A DNA stretch of 64,000 bases from Xanthomonas hyacinthi (GCF_009769165.1 NZ_CP043476.1:4347001-4411000), one strand, 5' to 3'. Shown: positions 36,177 through 46,180, counted from the stretch's first letter. Program-made: numbers and translations. The notes: generated from the letters alone by a model not told the origin.

Positions 36177-37508
36177 CTACGAGAACTGCTTGGTGAGGCT
36201 TTCGCTGATCGACTGCATCTTCGCGACGATCGTGTCCATCGCAGTGAACCTGGCGGTGTATTGGGTGGTCAGCGTCTCCATCCGCTTGTCCAGGTCGCTG
36301 AGCTGGTCGGTGAGGTCGGTGATGTGCTTGTTGAGCGAGGCGGTGCGCTGGGTGATGGTGCCGTCGGTGGTGTCCAGGTTGCTGTCCAGCAACGTGCTCA
36401 TGCCCGCGGTGAAGCTGCCGTCGGTGCCGAACATCGCCTTGGCCGAGGCCGGATCGCTGGCCAGGGCGCTGTCGAACTTGGCGCCGTCGAAGCTCATCAC
36501 CCCGTCCTTGTCGATGGTCACGCCCAGCGCCTTGAGTTCGCTGACGTTGTCGCTGACCTGCTTGCGCAGCGATTGCTGCAGCCCGCGCACCATCGAGTCG
36601 CCGGTCAGCGCCGAGGCCTTCTTGTTGGTGGCGTCGTAGGCGCTGGAGGATTTCAGCAAGGTGTTGGCGGTGTTGTAGGCGGTCACGAACGCGGTGAGGT
36701 TCGCCTTCAGGCCGGTGCTGTCGTTGGCGATGGTCAGGCTGTACTTGGTGCCTTCCGCGGCCTTGGTCAGGTTCAAGGTGACGCCGGGGACGAGGTCGGC
36801 GATCGCATTGCTGCTGGAAGTCCGCTCGAAACCGTCCACGCGCACGATCGCGTCGGCCGCGGCCACGGTCTGGGTCAGGCCGCCGCTGCTGCCGCTGCTG
36901 TAGGTCAACGCGTCGAGTCCGCCGTTGCCGCCGGAACTGGTGATGGTCAGCGCGCCCTTGGTGCCGGAATCCACTGCATTGAGCACCAGGTGATCGCCGT
37001 CGTCGGCGCTGACCACGCTGGCGGTCACGCCGCTGCCATTGGCGGCCTTGTTGATCGCCGCGGCGACGTCGCTGAGCTTGCTGCCTTCGGCCACGGTGAC
37101 GTTGAGCGTCTTGTCGCCATAGCCGATGCTCAAGGTGCCGTCGCCGACCACCGCATCGTCGGCATAGGCGGCCGAGGTCAGCTTCTGCCGTTCGGCCAGT
37201 TTCACCACCTCCACGCTGTAGTTGCCGGCGGTGGCGCTCTCGGTGACGCTGGCGGTGTAGCCGGCGCCGTCGGCGACGGTGGCCTTGACCGCGCTCTTGT
37301 CGGCGCTGCCGGCGATCGCGTTCATCGCCGTCTGCAGATTGGACAGCGCGCCCTTGATCGTGCTCAGCGCCGAAAGTTTGGCGCTGGATGCGGTGCCGTC
37401 GGCATTGATCCGGTTTTCCTGCGGCGCGCGTTCTGCGGCGACCAACTGTTTGACAAGTGAGGCGACGTCCAGACCTGAGCCGACGGCAGACAGCGATGAA
37501 GTAGCCAT
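36177..37508 (-). CDS. fliD: FliD filament cap protein
   Basis: Pentameric cap that helps flagellin fold and insert at the filament tip. It is 443 residues. The N-terminus SSLSAVGSGLDVASLVKQLV and C-terminus TTQYTARFTAMDTIVAKMQS form the coiled D0/D1 region, as in other FliD proteins. It has both a sigma-54 and a sigma-28 promoter within the 200-base gap behind fliC, so early and late expression are both likely. Confidence 0.94.
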   Translation of the reverse strand: MATSSLSAVGSGLDVASLVKQLVAAERAPQENRINADGTASSAKLSALSTIKGALSNLQTAMNAIAGSADKSAVKATVADGAGYTASVTESATAGNYSVEVVKLAERQKLTSAAYADDAVVGDGTLSIGYGDKTLNVTVAEGSKLSDVAAAINKAANGSGVTASVVSADDGDHLVLNAVDSGTKGALTITSSGGNGGLDALTYSSGSSGGLTQTVAAADAIVRVDGFERTSSSNAIADLVPGVTLNLTKAAEGTKYSLTIANDSTGLKANLTAFVTAYNTANTLLKSSSAYDATNKKASALTGDSMVRGLQQSLRKQVSDNVSELKALGVTIDKDGVMSFDGAKFDSALASDPASAKAMFGTDGSFTAGMSTLLDSNLDTTDGTITQRTASLNKHITDLTDQLSDLDKRMETLTTQYTARFTAMDTIVAKMQSISESLTKQFS

Positions 37509-37560
37509 GGGGAGGGTTCCTTACGAGAGCGGGCACGGAGACGGCCAGCGGTTGATAGGG

Positions 37561-37587
37561 GTATCGGCGAGGCACGCCGGTTCTTGA
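37561..37587 (-). promoter_or_regulatory. Sigma-28 promoter of fliD
   Basis: The minus strand reads TCAAGAAC, an 11-base spacer and GCCGATAC. The -10 differs from GCCGATAA in only the last base. It lies 53 bases upstream of the fliD ATG, downstream of the sigma-54 element. Confidence 0.68.
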
Positions 37588-37621
37588 GGGCGTGCGCATG
37601 TCGGCAATGCCCCGACGGCGA

Positions 37622-37637
37622 TGCAAATCCCGTGCCT
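37622..37637 (-). promoter_or_regulatory. Sigma-54 promoter of fliD
   Basis: The minus strand reads AGGCACGGGATTTGCA with GG-N10-GC spacing, about 114 bases upstream of fliD and just past the fliC terminator, a strong RpoN match. Confidence 0.78.
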
Positions 37638-37652
37638 GCGGGCGGCCAGACG

Positions 37653-37681
37653 CAAAAAAGCCCCTCCTTGCGGAGGGGCTT
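37653..37681 (-). terminator. Rho-independent terminator of fliC
   Basis: On the minus strand AAGCCCCTCC-GCAA-GGAGGGGCTT is followed by a run of T residues (TTTTTT). A strong GC stem with U-run ends the flagellin mRNA 28 bases after the fliC stop, insulating fliD. Confidence 0.92.
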
Positions 37682-37708
37682 CGGATCGCGCCGGTGGCGA
37701 GCTGGCCG

Positions 37709-38893
37709 TTACTGCAGCAGGCTCAGCACGTTCTGCGGGACCGACTTGGCCTGTGCCAGCATCGCGGTACCAGCCTGCTGCAGGATCTGCGTGCGGGTCA
37801 GCTCGGCGGTTTCCTTGGCGTAGTCGGTGTCGCGGATGCGGCTGCGCGAGGCCGACAGGTTCTCCGAGGTGGAGCTCAGGTTGGCGATGGTGGAGGTGAA
37901 GCGGTTCTGCACCGCACCCATGTCGGCGCGCGAGGAGTTGACCGCGGTCAGCGCCTTGTCGACGATTTCCAGCGCCTTCTGCGCACCGGAGAAGGTGGAG
38001 ATGTCCAGGTCCTGCAGCGTGCTGGTGGTGCCGGCGACGGCGGTGGCCGAGGTGGCGATGCCGGCGTTGCTGAAGGTGATGCCGGTGGCGCCGGTGGCCG
38101 AGCCTGCGGTGAAGGAGAAGTCCTTGCCGGCCTTCAGCGATTCCAGCTTCAGCGCGCCGGTGGTGCTGTCGATCGAGGCGTAGACGCCGGTCTGGTCCAG
38201 CTTGTCGTTGATCGCGGCGGCGATCTTCTTGGAGACGTCCGCGTCGACGTCGCCGACCGCGACCGCGACCGAGGCGATGCTGACGCCGTTGACCGACATG
38301 CCGGAGAAGCTGCCGCTGGCGGTCGCGGTGCCGGACGCCAGGGCGGCCGAACCGGTCTGGGTGGCGGCGAAACCGGCCTTGCCCAGCGAATCGACGTTGG
38401 CGTCGACGATGCTGTTGATGCCGATGGTCTGGCCGGCATCGGCGCCGACCTGGAACAGCGCGCCGGAGAACGAGCCGTCCAGCAGCTTGGTGCCGTTGAA
38501 GCTGGTCTGGTTGGCGACGCGGTCGATTTCGGCGGTCAGCTGCTTGACTTCCGAGTTCAGCGCCTCGCGGTCGGTGGCGGAGTTGGTGGCGTTGGCCGAC
38601 TGCACCGACAGCTCGCGGATACGCTGCAGGTTGTTGCCGATTTCGACCATCGAGCCTTCCGCGGTCTGCGCCAGCGAGATGCCGTCGTTGGCGTTGCGCG
38701 AGGCGACGTCCAGGCCGCGGATCTGGGTGGTGAAGCGCTCGGAGATCGCCAGACCGGCGGCGTCGTCCTTCGCGCTGTTGATGCGCAGGCCCGAGGACAG
38801 ACGTTGAATCGTCGTGGCCATGCTCGCGCTGGTGCTGTTGAGGTTGCGCTGAGCGTTCAGCGACATTACGTTGGTGTTGATTACCTGTGCCAT
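37709..38893 (-). CDS. fliC: FliC flagellin
   Basis: Filament subunit of 394 residues. The conserved N-terminal D0/D1 begins [20 protein letters not shown] and the C-terminus ends [16 protein letters not shown]. The flg22-type segment at residues 30-51 includes [12 protein letters not shown], with Asp43. The central variable part is Ser/Thr/Ala-rich ([15 protein letters not shown]), a likely glycosylation region. Start at 38893 has the strong ribosome site AGGAG seven bases upstream. Two sigma-28 candidates precede it and a terminator follows. It is the presumed acceptor of the sugar made at 18816-30127. Confidence 0.97.
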   Translation of the reverse strand: MAQVINTNVMSLNAQRNLNSTSASMATTIQRLSSGLRINSAKDDAAGLAISERFTTQIRGLDVASRNANDGISLAQTAEGSMVEIGNNLQRIRELSVQSANATNSATDREALNSEVKQLTAEIDRVANQTSFNGTKLLDGSFSGALFQVGADAGQTIGINSIVDANVDSLGKAGFAATQTGSAALASGTATASGSFSGMSVNGVSIASVAVAVGDVDADVSKKIAAAINDKLDQTGVYASIDSTTGALKLESLKAGKDFSFTAGSATGATGITFSNAGIATSATAVAGTTSTLQDLDISTFSGAQKALEIVDKALTAVNSSRADMGAVQNRFTSTIANLSSTSENLSASRSRIRDTDYAKETAELTRTQILQQAGTAMLAQAKSVPQNVLSLLQ

Positions 38894-38989
38894 TTTGATA
38901 TCTCCTCTAAGCGATTTATCCGGCAACCCATCGGTGCCTGGAGCCTCCGCAGGGGGGCCATCAATTGGCCGTTGCCGCTGCTGAGATAA

Positions 38990-39016
38990 ATAACGGCGAG
39001 ATGTCAATAACCTTTA
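38990..39016 (-). promoter_or_regulatory. Sigma-28 promoter candidate 1 of fliC (proximal)
   Basis: The minus strand reads TAAAGGTT, an 11-base spacer and GCCGTTAT, near the consensus TAAAGTTT-N11-GCCGATAA. It would give a leader of about 90 bases. Confidence 0.65.
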
Positions 39017-39084
39017 GCGATTCGCTGCGGAAAATATCGCGATGCGGCGAACCGTGAGCCTGTGGCACTCGCGGCGAAGAGTTT

Positions 39085-39111
39085 GTTTCGGCCGCGCTTT
39101 GCCAAACTTGA
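39085..39111 (-). promoter_or_regulatory. Sigma-28 promoter candidate 2 of fliC (distal)
   Basis: The minus strand reads TCAAGTTT, an 11-base spacer and GCCGAAAC. The TCAAG -35 form also appears upstream of fliD and cheV. It would give a leader of about 185 bases. The 333-base gap 38894-39226 otherwise holds only the flgL terminator. Confidence 0.66.
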
Positions 39112-39170
39112 GCGCCCCCGGCAGGAACCTCCCAAGCGCCGGTGGCGATGACGAACGCTGTATAACGGCA

Positions 39171-39203
39171 AAGGCCCGCAGGCGTCGCCGCGCTCCGGGC
39201 CTT
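39171..39203 (-). terminator. Probable terminator of flgL
   Basis: AAGGCCCG (39171-39178) pairs with CGGGCCTT (39196-39203) across a GC-rich loop, and the minus strand then runs into TTTGCC. The U-run is short, so termination may be partial. It lies 24 bases after the flgL stop. Confidence 0.55.
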
Positions 39204-39226
39204 CGCTTATAGAGTGGACTCGGGAT

Positions 39227-40435
39227 TCAGCGGATCATGTTGAACAGCGACATCGACTGCATCTGGGTGAAGATGGTTTGCGCCGACTTGAGCGCGGCCT
39301 GTTCCAGCTGGTACTGGCCGATCGCATCGGCGTAGTCCAGGTCGCGCAGCGAGGACAGGGTGGTCTTCAGCGTCACTTCGTTGGATTCGCGCAGCTCGGC
39401 GGCGTTGTCGAGCGCGGCCAACTGCGCGCCGCCGGCCGCACGCGCATCGATCATCTTCGCCGAGGCCTGGCTGACGTCGCGCATCGAGGACTGCAGGGTG
39501 TTCTGCAGCGCGGCCTTGTCGGAGGCGGTGAGCGGGTCGGTACTCAGCGCGTTGACCAGGTCGGTGATGCTGGAGAACACGTCCTTGTTGGTCGAGGCGC
39601 CGATCTGGAAGCTGTCGCCGGCCGCCGGCGCGCCATCCAGGCGCATCTTCAGTCCGTCGAAGCTGATGTCCTCGCCGGCGGTGTAGGTGCCGGTCTTGAC
39701 CACGGTGCCGGTGCCGTCGCGCACTTCATAGGTGTCGGTAGCGGTGAAGGCGACGCTGTAGCTGCCGCCGTTCCAGGCTGCGGAACTGGCATCGCGGCTG
39801 AAGTCCAGCAGCAGTCCGGTGCCGGTATTGGTGCCGGCCGCGTGCGCATCGACGCTGCCGTCGCCGGTGCGGATGCGCATGAAGATCTCGCTGCCGGGCA
39901 GGGCGTCGGCGACCTGCGTATCGGCCGCCACCTCCACGCTGCGCTGGGTCTGGTCGCCGCTGTAGACCACGCTGCCGTCGACCACCGCGAACGGCGCGGA
40001 GTCGTCGGCGGCGCCGGCGAACAGGTAGCGGCCGCTGCCGTCGGTGCTGTTGGACAGGCTGAGCAGGCTGGCGTGCAGCGACTTGAGTTCGGAGGCGATC
40101 GCCTTGCGGTCGTCGGTGGTCAACGCCGAACTGTTCGCTTCCACGGTCAATTCGTTGACCCGCGCCATCAGGTCACCGGCCTGCGACAGCGCGTTCTCCT
40201 GCAGGCCCAGGCGGTTCTGCACGTTGTTGGCGTTCTGGCCGAAACGCTCCAGTTCGGCCACCGCGCGGTCCAGGTTGACCGCGGTGCCGGAGGCGACCGG
40301 ATCGTCGGCGGCGGTGACCAGGCGCTGGCCGGTCGCCAGCTGCTGCTCCAGGTGCGAGATCTTGGCCTGCTTGCCCAGCATGTTGTTGACCGACTGGCTG
40401 AACATCATGCCGGTGGAGATGCGGTTGCTGCTCAT
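39227..40435 (-). CDS. flgL: FlgL hook-filament junction protein
   Basis: Junction protein HAP3 of 402 residues. The flagellin-like N-terminus SSNRISTGMMFSQSVNNMLG and HLEQQLATGQRLVTAADDPVA and the C-terminus SAQTIFTQMQSMSLFNMIR are typical. The middle is a variable beta-rich domain. It overlaps flgK by four bases (ATGA), and a likely terminator follows. Confidence 0.95.
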   Translation of the reverse strand: MSSNRISTGMMFSQSVNNMLGKQAKISHLEQQLATGQRLVTAADDPVASGTAVNLDRAVAELERFGQNANNVQNRLGLQENALSQAGDLMARVNELTVEANSSALTTDDRKAIASELKSLHASLLSLSNSTDGSGRYLFAGAADDSAPFAVVDGSVVYSGDQTQRSVEVAADTQVADALPGSEIFMRIRTGDGSVDAHAAGTNTGTGLLLDFSRDASSAAWNGGSYSVAFTATDTYEVRDGTGTVVKTGTYTAGEDISFDGLKMRLDGAPAAGDSFQIGASTNKDVFSSITDLVNALSTDPLTASDKAALQNTLQSSMRDVSQASAKMIDARAAGGAQLAALDNAAELRESNEVTLKTTLSSLRDLDYADAIGQYQLEQAALKSAQTIFTQMQSMSLFNMIR

Positions 40436-42306
40436 CGGATCGCACTCAGAATGGACTGGAACATCGTGTCGGCGGTGGAGATCAACTGCGAGGCGGCCTG
40501 GTAGGCCTGCTGCAGGCGCAGCATGTCCGAGGCCTCTTCATCGAGGTTGACCCCGGAAACCGAATCGCGCGCGTCCTGCGCGCTGGTGTGGATCACGTCC
40601 TGCGCGTCGGCCGAGTAGGTCGCCTGTCGCGCCGCCGAGCCGATCGAGGTGGTAAGTCCGGACACCGCGCCATTGAGGGTGATGGTGCCGCCGTTGAACG
40701 CCTTGCCGTCGTCCAGGTTGGACAGGGTCAGGGCGTTGCCGTTGTTGCTGGAGCCGGCGCCGGTGGGTTTGACCGCGAAGGTGTCGCCGGCGACCGGCGC
40801 GCCGTCCAGGGTCATGCTCCAGCCGTTGGCGCTGATGGTCTGCCCTGCGGTGTAGGTGAACGGGCCGGCGCCGTCGATGGTGTACTGGTTGGCGTCGATG
40901 AAGGCGATGCTGGCGGGCGTCAGCAAATTGGCGTTGCCGGCGTCGGTGGCGCGCACGTTGCTGACCTTGCCGGTGCCCAGGTTGTCCAGGTCGGCGCTGG
41001 CGGTGATCGGCGTGGCCGCGGCGATGCGCGAGGGGTCGGTGATCGCCACCGCCAGGTTGGTGACCGCGTTGGCGGTGGGCTGCAGCAGGAACTTGTCGCC
41101 GGCGGCGGCGCTGCCGGACAGCTGCAGGGTCACCCCGTTGACCACGAACGGATCGGTGCTGCTGCCGGTACCGGTCATGGCCACGCTGGCGCCGGTGTCG
41201 GCGCGGCTGGCGGTCCAGCTGCTGCCGTCGAACTTCAGCAGCAGGTTCTGCCCGTCGAGCTTGCTCAGGTCGCTGACGCTGGCAGTGAAGCTGGCGCTGC
41301 CGGTGTTGGCGGCGTTGGCGTTGACGTTGGGCGCGGACAGCGAGAAGAAGTCGCCGCCGAGGTTGCCGTACAGGTCCACGCCGGCCTTGTGCTGCTGGTT
41401 GTAGGTGACCGCCAGGCCGGTGGCGATGCGGCCCAGTTCGGCCTTGGTCGGGTCCAGCACGCTGCTGCGGAACTCGAGCAGGCCGCCGATCTGCCCGCCC
41501 AGCGCGCTGCTGCCCAGGGTGATGGTGGTGCCTTGCGCCTTCAGCGCGACCTGCAGGCGCCCGGGCTGGTAGGGATCGGTGACCGTGGTCAGGGTGGAGG
41601 CGGTGGTGCCGACCACCAGCGCCTGGCCGCCGGCGGTGTAGACGTTGATCGCGCCGCCGTCCTGCTGCACCGCGCTGCCGCCGGTGTAGCCCACCAGCTG
41701 GGTGATCAGCGCATCGCGCCGGTCGAGCAGGTCCGGCGCGGCCGCGCTGGCGTCGCCGCCGATCTGGCCGTTGATCTTGGCGATCTCGCCGGCCAGGCGG
41801 TTGGCTTCCGTGGTGGCCGAGAGCAGGCCGTTGTTGACTTCGTTGCCGAGCGAATCCATCTGCCCGTTGAGCTGCTTGAAGCGGGTCACCAGCGCGTTGC
41901 CGTTGTCCAGCACGCTCTGCCGGGTGGCGGTGGCCGAGGCGTTGGACGACAGCCCGGTGGTGGCGTCGAAGAAGTTCGACCACTGCCCGGAGATGTTGGT
42001 GGCGGTGTCGGAGAACAGCCCGTCGACGCGGTCGGACAGGCTCGACAGCTGCTTGAGCCGTGCCAGTTCGCCGGTGCTGTCCAGCAGCCGCGAGGTCGCC
42101 AACTGGTCGGCGACGCGGGAGATGTCGGTGATCTCGGTGCCATTGCCGATGTAGTCCGAGCCGTACTGGGTCGGCGTGGTGGTCGCGAACGACACGCGCT
42201 GCCGGCTGTAGCCGTCGGTATTGATGTTGGCGACGTTGTGGCTCACCGTCGCCAGGGCGCGCTGGAAGGCGATGAGGGCGCTGGTGCCGGTGGAAAGGAC
42301 GGACAT
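40432..42306 (-). CDS. flgK: FlgK hook-filament junction protein
   Basis: Junction protein HAP1 of 624 residues. The N-terminus is SVLSTGTSALIAFQRALATV with SHNVANINTDGYSRQRV, the rod/hook-family signature. The C-terminus includes SGVNLDEEASDMLRLQQAYQ. The centre is a long Ala/Gly/Thr-rich domain. It follows flgJ by 11 bases. Confidence 0.95.
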   Translation of the reverse strand: MSVLSTGTSALIAFQRALATVSHNVANINTDGYSRQRVSFATTTPTQYGSDYIGNGTEITDISRVADQLATSRLLDSTGELARLKQLSSLSDRVDGLFSDTATNISGQWSNFFDATTGLSSNASATATRQSVLDNGNALVTRFKQLNGQMDSLGNEVNNGLLSATTEANRLAGEIAKINGQIGGDASAAAPDLLDRRDALITQLVGYTGGSAVQQDGGAINVYTAGGQALVVGTTASTLTTVTDPYQPGRLQVALKAQGTTITLGSSALGGQIGGLLEFRSSVLDPTKAELGRIATGLAVTYNQQHKAGVDLYGNLGGDFFSLSAPNVNANAANTGSASFTASVSDLSKLDGQNLLLKFDGSSWTASRADTGASVAMTGTGSSTDPFVVNGVTLQLSGSAAAGDKFLLQPTANAVTNLAVAITDPSRIAAATPITASADLDNLGTGKVSNVRATDAGNANLLTPASIAFIDANQYTIDGAGPFTYTAGQTISANGWSMTLDGAPVAGDTFAVKPTGAGSSNNGNALTLSNLDDGKAFNGGTITLNGAVSGLTTSIGSAARQATYSADAQDVIHTSAQDARDSVSGVNLDEEASDMLRLQQAYQAASQLISTADTMFQSILSAIR

Positions 42307-42317
42307 GGGCGGCTACC

Positions 42318-43538
42318 TCAGCGCAGGGCGCTGTTGGATGGATCGGAGGTGCTGGCGAACGCGCGCTCGATGCCGCTGGCGGCGGCGTTGCCGATCGCGG
42401 CGACGGCACGGCCGATGGTCGGCCCGCCGGCGATCGCGGCGATCTTGGCGGCGTAGGACGGATCGGTGGCATAGCCGGCGCGCTGCAGGCCCTGGGCGAA
42501 CCCGCGGATGTCGGTACCGGCATTCAGCGCCTGCTGGTAGCGCGGATTGGTCTTCAATAGGCGCACGTAGTCGGCGAAGCTCTCGGCCGGCGAGGCGTAG
42601 GCGCGGAAATCGGCGGTCTGCGATTGCTTGACCCCATCGACATACTCGTGGGTGCCGGTGCTGACGCGCTCGCCGCTCCAGCCGGTGGCCTTGATCCCGA
42701 ACAGGTTGTTGGAACTGGCGCCGTCGCCGCGGGAAATGCCGCGGCGTCCCCAGCCGGTCTCCAGCGCGGCCTGCGCGACCAGCGCCCGCGCATCCACGCC
42801 CAGTTCCCTGGCCGCTTTCTGCGCGTGGGTCCAGATCTGCGCGACGAAGCCTTCCGGGGTGCGTTCGCCGAGGCTGGCCGCGGCGGCGTTGGCGGCGGCG
42901 GTGGCGCTGGCATCGATGCCGGCGCCGTCGTTGGCCGCCGTCGCCGCCAGATCCGACCAGCGGTCGTCGGCGCCGGTCCAGGCCAGCGTGGCGCTGCCGT
43001 CGGCAGGATTGCTGCCGATCGCCTCGTGCATCGCGCTGGTTTCGCGGCCGGCAATCAGGTCGAGCACGCGCGCGACCTGCTGCTGCGGCGCATCCGCTGC
43101 GTCCAGGCCGCTCCAGGCAGCGGCGCCGGTGCCGGCCGCGGCGCCGGCATCGGCCGGGGCGGAGGCGCCGGCGCTGCTGCCGGCGGCGCCGCTCTGGCCG
43201 GACACCAGCGAGTACGCCTTGGCCGCCTGCGCCGCGCCGATCGCGGTATTGGTTGGCGGCGCGTCGGCGCTCTTGCCGCCGCCCAGCTGCTTGGCGATCA
43301 TCGCCGCCAGGCCCAGCCCCTTGCCCTCGGTCAGCGCCTTGGCCATCTGCTGGTCGTACATGTCGCGGAAGGTCTGGTTCTCGCCCGGGAACAGGGAATC
43401 GCCGAAGCTGGCGTCGCGCATGCTCTTCACCAGCAGGTTCGCGAACTGTCCTTCCAGCTGGCGCGACACCTTGTCGATCCGGGCCGGATCGTTCTGGGTG
43501 GTCGCGTTCAGCTCGATGGCAGAGGCCGAGATGCGCAT
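42318..43538 (-). CDS. flgJ: FlgJ rod-capping protein with GH73 muramidase domain
   Basis: Rod cap plus peptidoglycan hydrolase of 406 residues. The N-terminal rod-binding domain is at residues 20-85 (GQFANLLVKSMRDASFGDSL, FRDMYDQQMAKAL). The linker, about residues 90-220, is Ala/Ser/Gly-rich and longer than in enteric FlgJ. The C-terminal GH73 domain has Glu260 in QAALETGWGRRG and FGIKATGWSGE. It makes the hole in the cell wall for the rod. Confidence 0.94.
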   Translation of the reverse strand: MRISASAIELNATTQNDPARIDKVSRQLEGQFANLLVKSMRDASFGDSLFPGENQTFRDMYDQQMAKALTEGKGLGLAAMIAKQLGGGKSADAPPTNTAIGAAQAAKAYSLVSGQSGAAGSSAGASAPADAGAAAGTGAAAWSGLDAADAPQQQVARVLDLIAGRETSAMHEAIGSNPADGSATLAWTGADDRWSDLAATAANDGAGIDASATAAANAAAASLGERTPEGFVAQIWTHAQKAARELGVDARALVAQAALETGWGRRGISRGDGASSNNLFGIKATGWSGERVSTGTHEYVDGVKQSQTADFRAYASPAESFADYVRLLKTNPRYQQALNAGTDIRGFAQGLQRAGYATDPSYAAKIAAIAGGPTIGRAVAAIGNAAASGIERAFASTSDPSNSALR

Positions 43539-43539
43539 G

Positions 43540-44658
43540 TCAGATCACCTCCAGCTCCGCGCTCAGCGCGCCGGCCTGCTTCAGTGCTTCCAGGATCGCG
43601 ATCAAATCGCCCGGCGCGGCGCCGACTTCGTTGACCGCGCGCACGATCTGGTCCAGCGAGGTGCCGCCCTCGAACTTGAACATGCGGCTGCCTTCGTTGG
43701 TGGCGGTGATGGTCGATTTCGGCGCGGCCACGGTCTGGCCGTTGCTCAGCGCGTTGGGCTGGCTGACCTGGGTGCCTTCGCTGATGGTGACGGTCAGCGA
43801 GCCGTGCGAGATCGCCGCCGGGCTGACCCGCACCTGCGCGCCGATCACCACGGTGCCGGTGCGGGCGTTGACCACCACCTTGGCCGGCGCCGCACCCGGC
43901 GACAGTTCCACGTTCTCGATCCGCGCCAGCAGGCCGATGCGCGCGCCCGGATCGGTGGGCGAGCGCACCGCCACGGTGCCGCCGTCGACGGCGTGCGCAC
44001 TGCCGGGACCGAAGGTGTTTTCCAGCGCCGCGACCATCCGCGACACCGTGGTGAAATCGTTCTGGTGCAGGTTCAGGGTGATCTCGCCGCTACTGCCGAA
44101 CACGTCCGGTAGCGCACGCTCCACCGTGGCGCCGTTGGGGATACGGCCGACGCTGGGCACGTTCACCGAGATCCGCGAGCCATCCTTGCCCTGCGCGCCG
44201 AAGCCGCCGACGATCAGGCTGCCCTGGGCGATCGCGTAGATCTGGCCGTCGGCGCCCTTCAGCGGCGCCATCAGCAGCGAGCCGCCGCGCAGCGACACGG
44301 CGTTGCCGATCGAGGACACGGTGATGTCGATCGGCTGGCCGGGCTTGGCGAACGGCGGCAGTTCGGCATGGATCGCCACCGCGGCCACGTTCTTCAGCTG
44401 CGGGTTGACGTTCGACGGGACGTTGACGCCCAGCTCGCCGAGCATGTTCTTCAGGCTCTGCACGGTGAAAGGCGCCTGGCTGGTGCGGTCGCCGCTGCCG
44501 TCCAGGCCGACCACCAGGCCGTAGCCGACCAGCGCGTTGCCGCGCACGCCGCCGACCTGGGCCAGGTCCTTGATGCGTTCGGCGGCGGCCGGGGCGACCA
44601 GGCCGGCGCACAGCGCGAACGCGGCGAGCAGGCGGAAGGGCAGGGACGGAAGGTTCAT
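43540..44658 (-). CDS. flgI: FlgI P-ring protein
   Basis: Periplasmic P-ring subunit of 372 residues with a signal peptide cleaved near residue 26 ([17 protein letters not shown] then [11 protein letters not shown]). Conserved runs include [20 protein letters not shown] and [24 protein letters not shown] text in [20 protein letters not shown]. Assembly uses the chaperone FlgA, encoded at 51146-51790. It follows flgH by eight bases. Confidence 0.96.
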   Translation of the reverse strand: MNLPSLPFRLLAAFALCAGLVAPAAAERIKDLAQVGGVRGNALVGYGLVVGLDGSGDRTSQAPFTVQSLKNMLGELGVNVPSNVNPQLKNVAAVAIHAELPPFAKPGQPIDITVSSIGNAVSLRGGSLLMAPLKGADGQIYAIAQGSLIVGGFGAQGKDGSRISVNVPSVGRIPNGATVERALPDVFGSSGEITLNLHQNDFTTVSRMVAALENTFGPGSAHAVDGGTVAVRSPTDPGARIGLLARIENVELSPGAAPAKVVVNARTGTVVIGAQVRVSPAAISHGSLTVTISEGTQVSQPNALSNGQTVAAPKSTITATNEGSRMFKFEGGTSLDQIVRAVNEVGAAPGDLIAILEALKQAGALSAELEVI

Positions 44659-44666
44659 GGCGGGCC

Positions 44667-45368
44667 TCAGTACGGCGAGATGCGCGAGTTGAAGAAGCGG
44701 CTCAGCCAGCCCATCGCGTTGGATTGGGCGACGGCGCCGCGGCCGCCGTAGGCGATGCGCGCGTCGGCGACCTTGCTGGAAGAAATGGTGTTGTCCGTCG
44801 CGATGTCGGCGGCGCGCACGATGCCTTGCACCTGCACCAGCTCGTCGCCCTGGTTCAGGCGCAGGTTCTTCTGCCCCTGGATCACCAGGTTGCCGTTGGG
44901 CAGGCGCTGCATCACGGTCACGGTGATGCTGCCCTGCATGGTGTTGCTCTGCGCGGTGTTGCCCTTGCCGGCGAAGCTGCGGTCGCCGCTGGTGCTATTT
45001 TCGAGCACGTTGACGCCGTTGACGGTCAGCGGCGCGCCGAGCAGGGTCGGCGTGGCCATCGTCACCGCGTCCTTCTTGGTGATGCTGGTGTTGGCGGTGG
45101 AGCTGGCGGTGGTGCTTTCGACCAGGGTGATGGTCAGCAGGTCGCCGACCTCGCGCGCGCGCCGGTCCGAATACAGCGACAGGCTCGGGCCTGCGGCATA
45201 GATCGCGCCGGCGCCGGGCGCCGCCGCCTGCGCCACCACCGGCACGATCGGCGCCAGCGGCGCATACGGGCGCACGTCGCCGGCGGCGATGCCCAGGCCG
45301 GCGCAGCCGCCGAGCAGCACGGGCAGGACCAGCGCAGCGGTGAGAGAGAAGGAGGACAGACGCGACAT
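44667..45368 (-). CDS. flgH: FlgH L-ring lipoprotein
   Basis: Outer-membrane L-ring subunit of 233 residues. The signal peptide ends in the lipobox LLGGC, with Cys22 as the lipidated residue. The family stretch [21 protein letters not shown] and [20 protein letters not shown] confirms identity. Start at 45368 (MSRLSSFSL) is chosen because it gives the signal peptide; upstream in-frame sequence belongs to flgG in another frame. Confidence 0.95.
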   Translation of the reverse strand: MSRLSSFSLTAALVLPVLLGGCAGLGIAAGDVRPYAPLAPIVPVVAQAAAPGAGAIYAAGPSLSLYSDRRAREVGDLLTITLVESTTASSTANTSITKKDAVTMATPTLLGAPLTVNGVNVLENSTSGDRSFAGKGNTAQSNTMQGSITVTVMQRLPNGNLVIQGQKNLRLNQGDELVQVQGIVRAADIATDNTISSSKVADARIAYGGRGAVAQSNAMGWLSRFFNSRISPY

Positions 45369-45394
45369 GGCGGTTTCCAGAAGAAGTGTCGGGA

Positions 45395-46180
45395 TCAGAC
45401 GTTGTTGTTCAGATAGCCGAGCATCGAATCGGTGGTGGAGATCGCCTTGGCGTTCATCTCGTAGGCGCGCTGGGTCTCGATCATGCTGACCAGCTCTTCG
45501 ACCACGTTGACGTTGCTGCCTTCCAGCGAGGCCTGCACGGTGGTACCGAGGCCATTGAGGCCGGGGGTGCCGTTCTGCGCCGGGCCGGAGGCGGCGGTTT
45601 CCGCGTACAGGTTCTCGCCCTTGCCCTGCAGGCCCGAGGGATTGATGAAATCGCTCAGCGTCAACGAACCGATCTCCAGCGCAGCCGCGGTGCCGGCGAC
45701 CTGCACGCTGACCGTGCCATCGGTGCCGATGGTCAGCGACTGCGCGCCTTCCGGGATCTGGATGCCGGGCTGCACCGCATAGCCGCTGTTGGTGACCAGT
45801 TCGCCCTGCGAATTGATCTGGAAGCTGCCATCGCGGGTGTAGGCCGAGGTGCCGTCGGGCATCTGCACTTCGAAGAAGCCGCGGCCGTTGACCATCACGT
45901 CCAGCGCGCGCCCGGTCTGCTGCGGATTGCCCTGCTCGAAGTCCTTCGAGGTGGACACCACGCGCACGCCGGTGCCCAGCTGCAGGCCGGACGGCAACTG
46001 CGTCTGCGCCGAGGTCGCGCCGCCAGGCTGGCGCACCTGCTGGTACAGCAGATCTTCGAAGCTGGCGCGGTCGCGCTTGAAGCCGGTGGTATTGGTATTG
46101 GCCAGGTTGTTGGACACGACCGACATGCGCGTCTGCTGCGCATCCAGTCCGGTCTTGGCGACCCACAAAGCCTGATTCAT
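45395..46180 (-). CDS. flgG: FlgG distal rod protein
   Basis: Distal rod subunit of 261 residues, the usual length. The N-terminus [20 protein letters not shown] and [20 protein letters not shown] and the C-terminus [20 protein letters not shown] are signatures of the rod/hook family. It has its own sigma-54-like promoter 54 bases upstream, so flgG-H-I-J-K-L can be expressed apart from flgB-F. Confidence 0.96.
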   Translation of the reverse strand: MNQALWVAKTGLDAQQTRMSVVSNNLANTNTTGFKRDRASFEDLLYQQVRQPGGATSAQTQLPSGLQLGTGVRVVSTSKDFEQGNPQQTGRALDVMVNGRGFFEVQMPDGTSAYTRDGSFQINSQGELVTNSGYAVQPGIQIPEGAQSLTIGTDGTVSVQVAGTAAALEIGSLTLSDFINPSGLQGKGENLYAETAASGPAQNGTPGLNGLGTTVQASLEGSNVNVVEELVSMIETQRAYEMNAKAISTTDSMLGYLNNNV

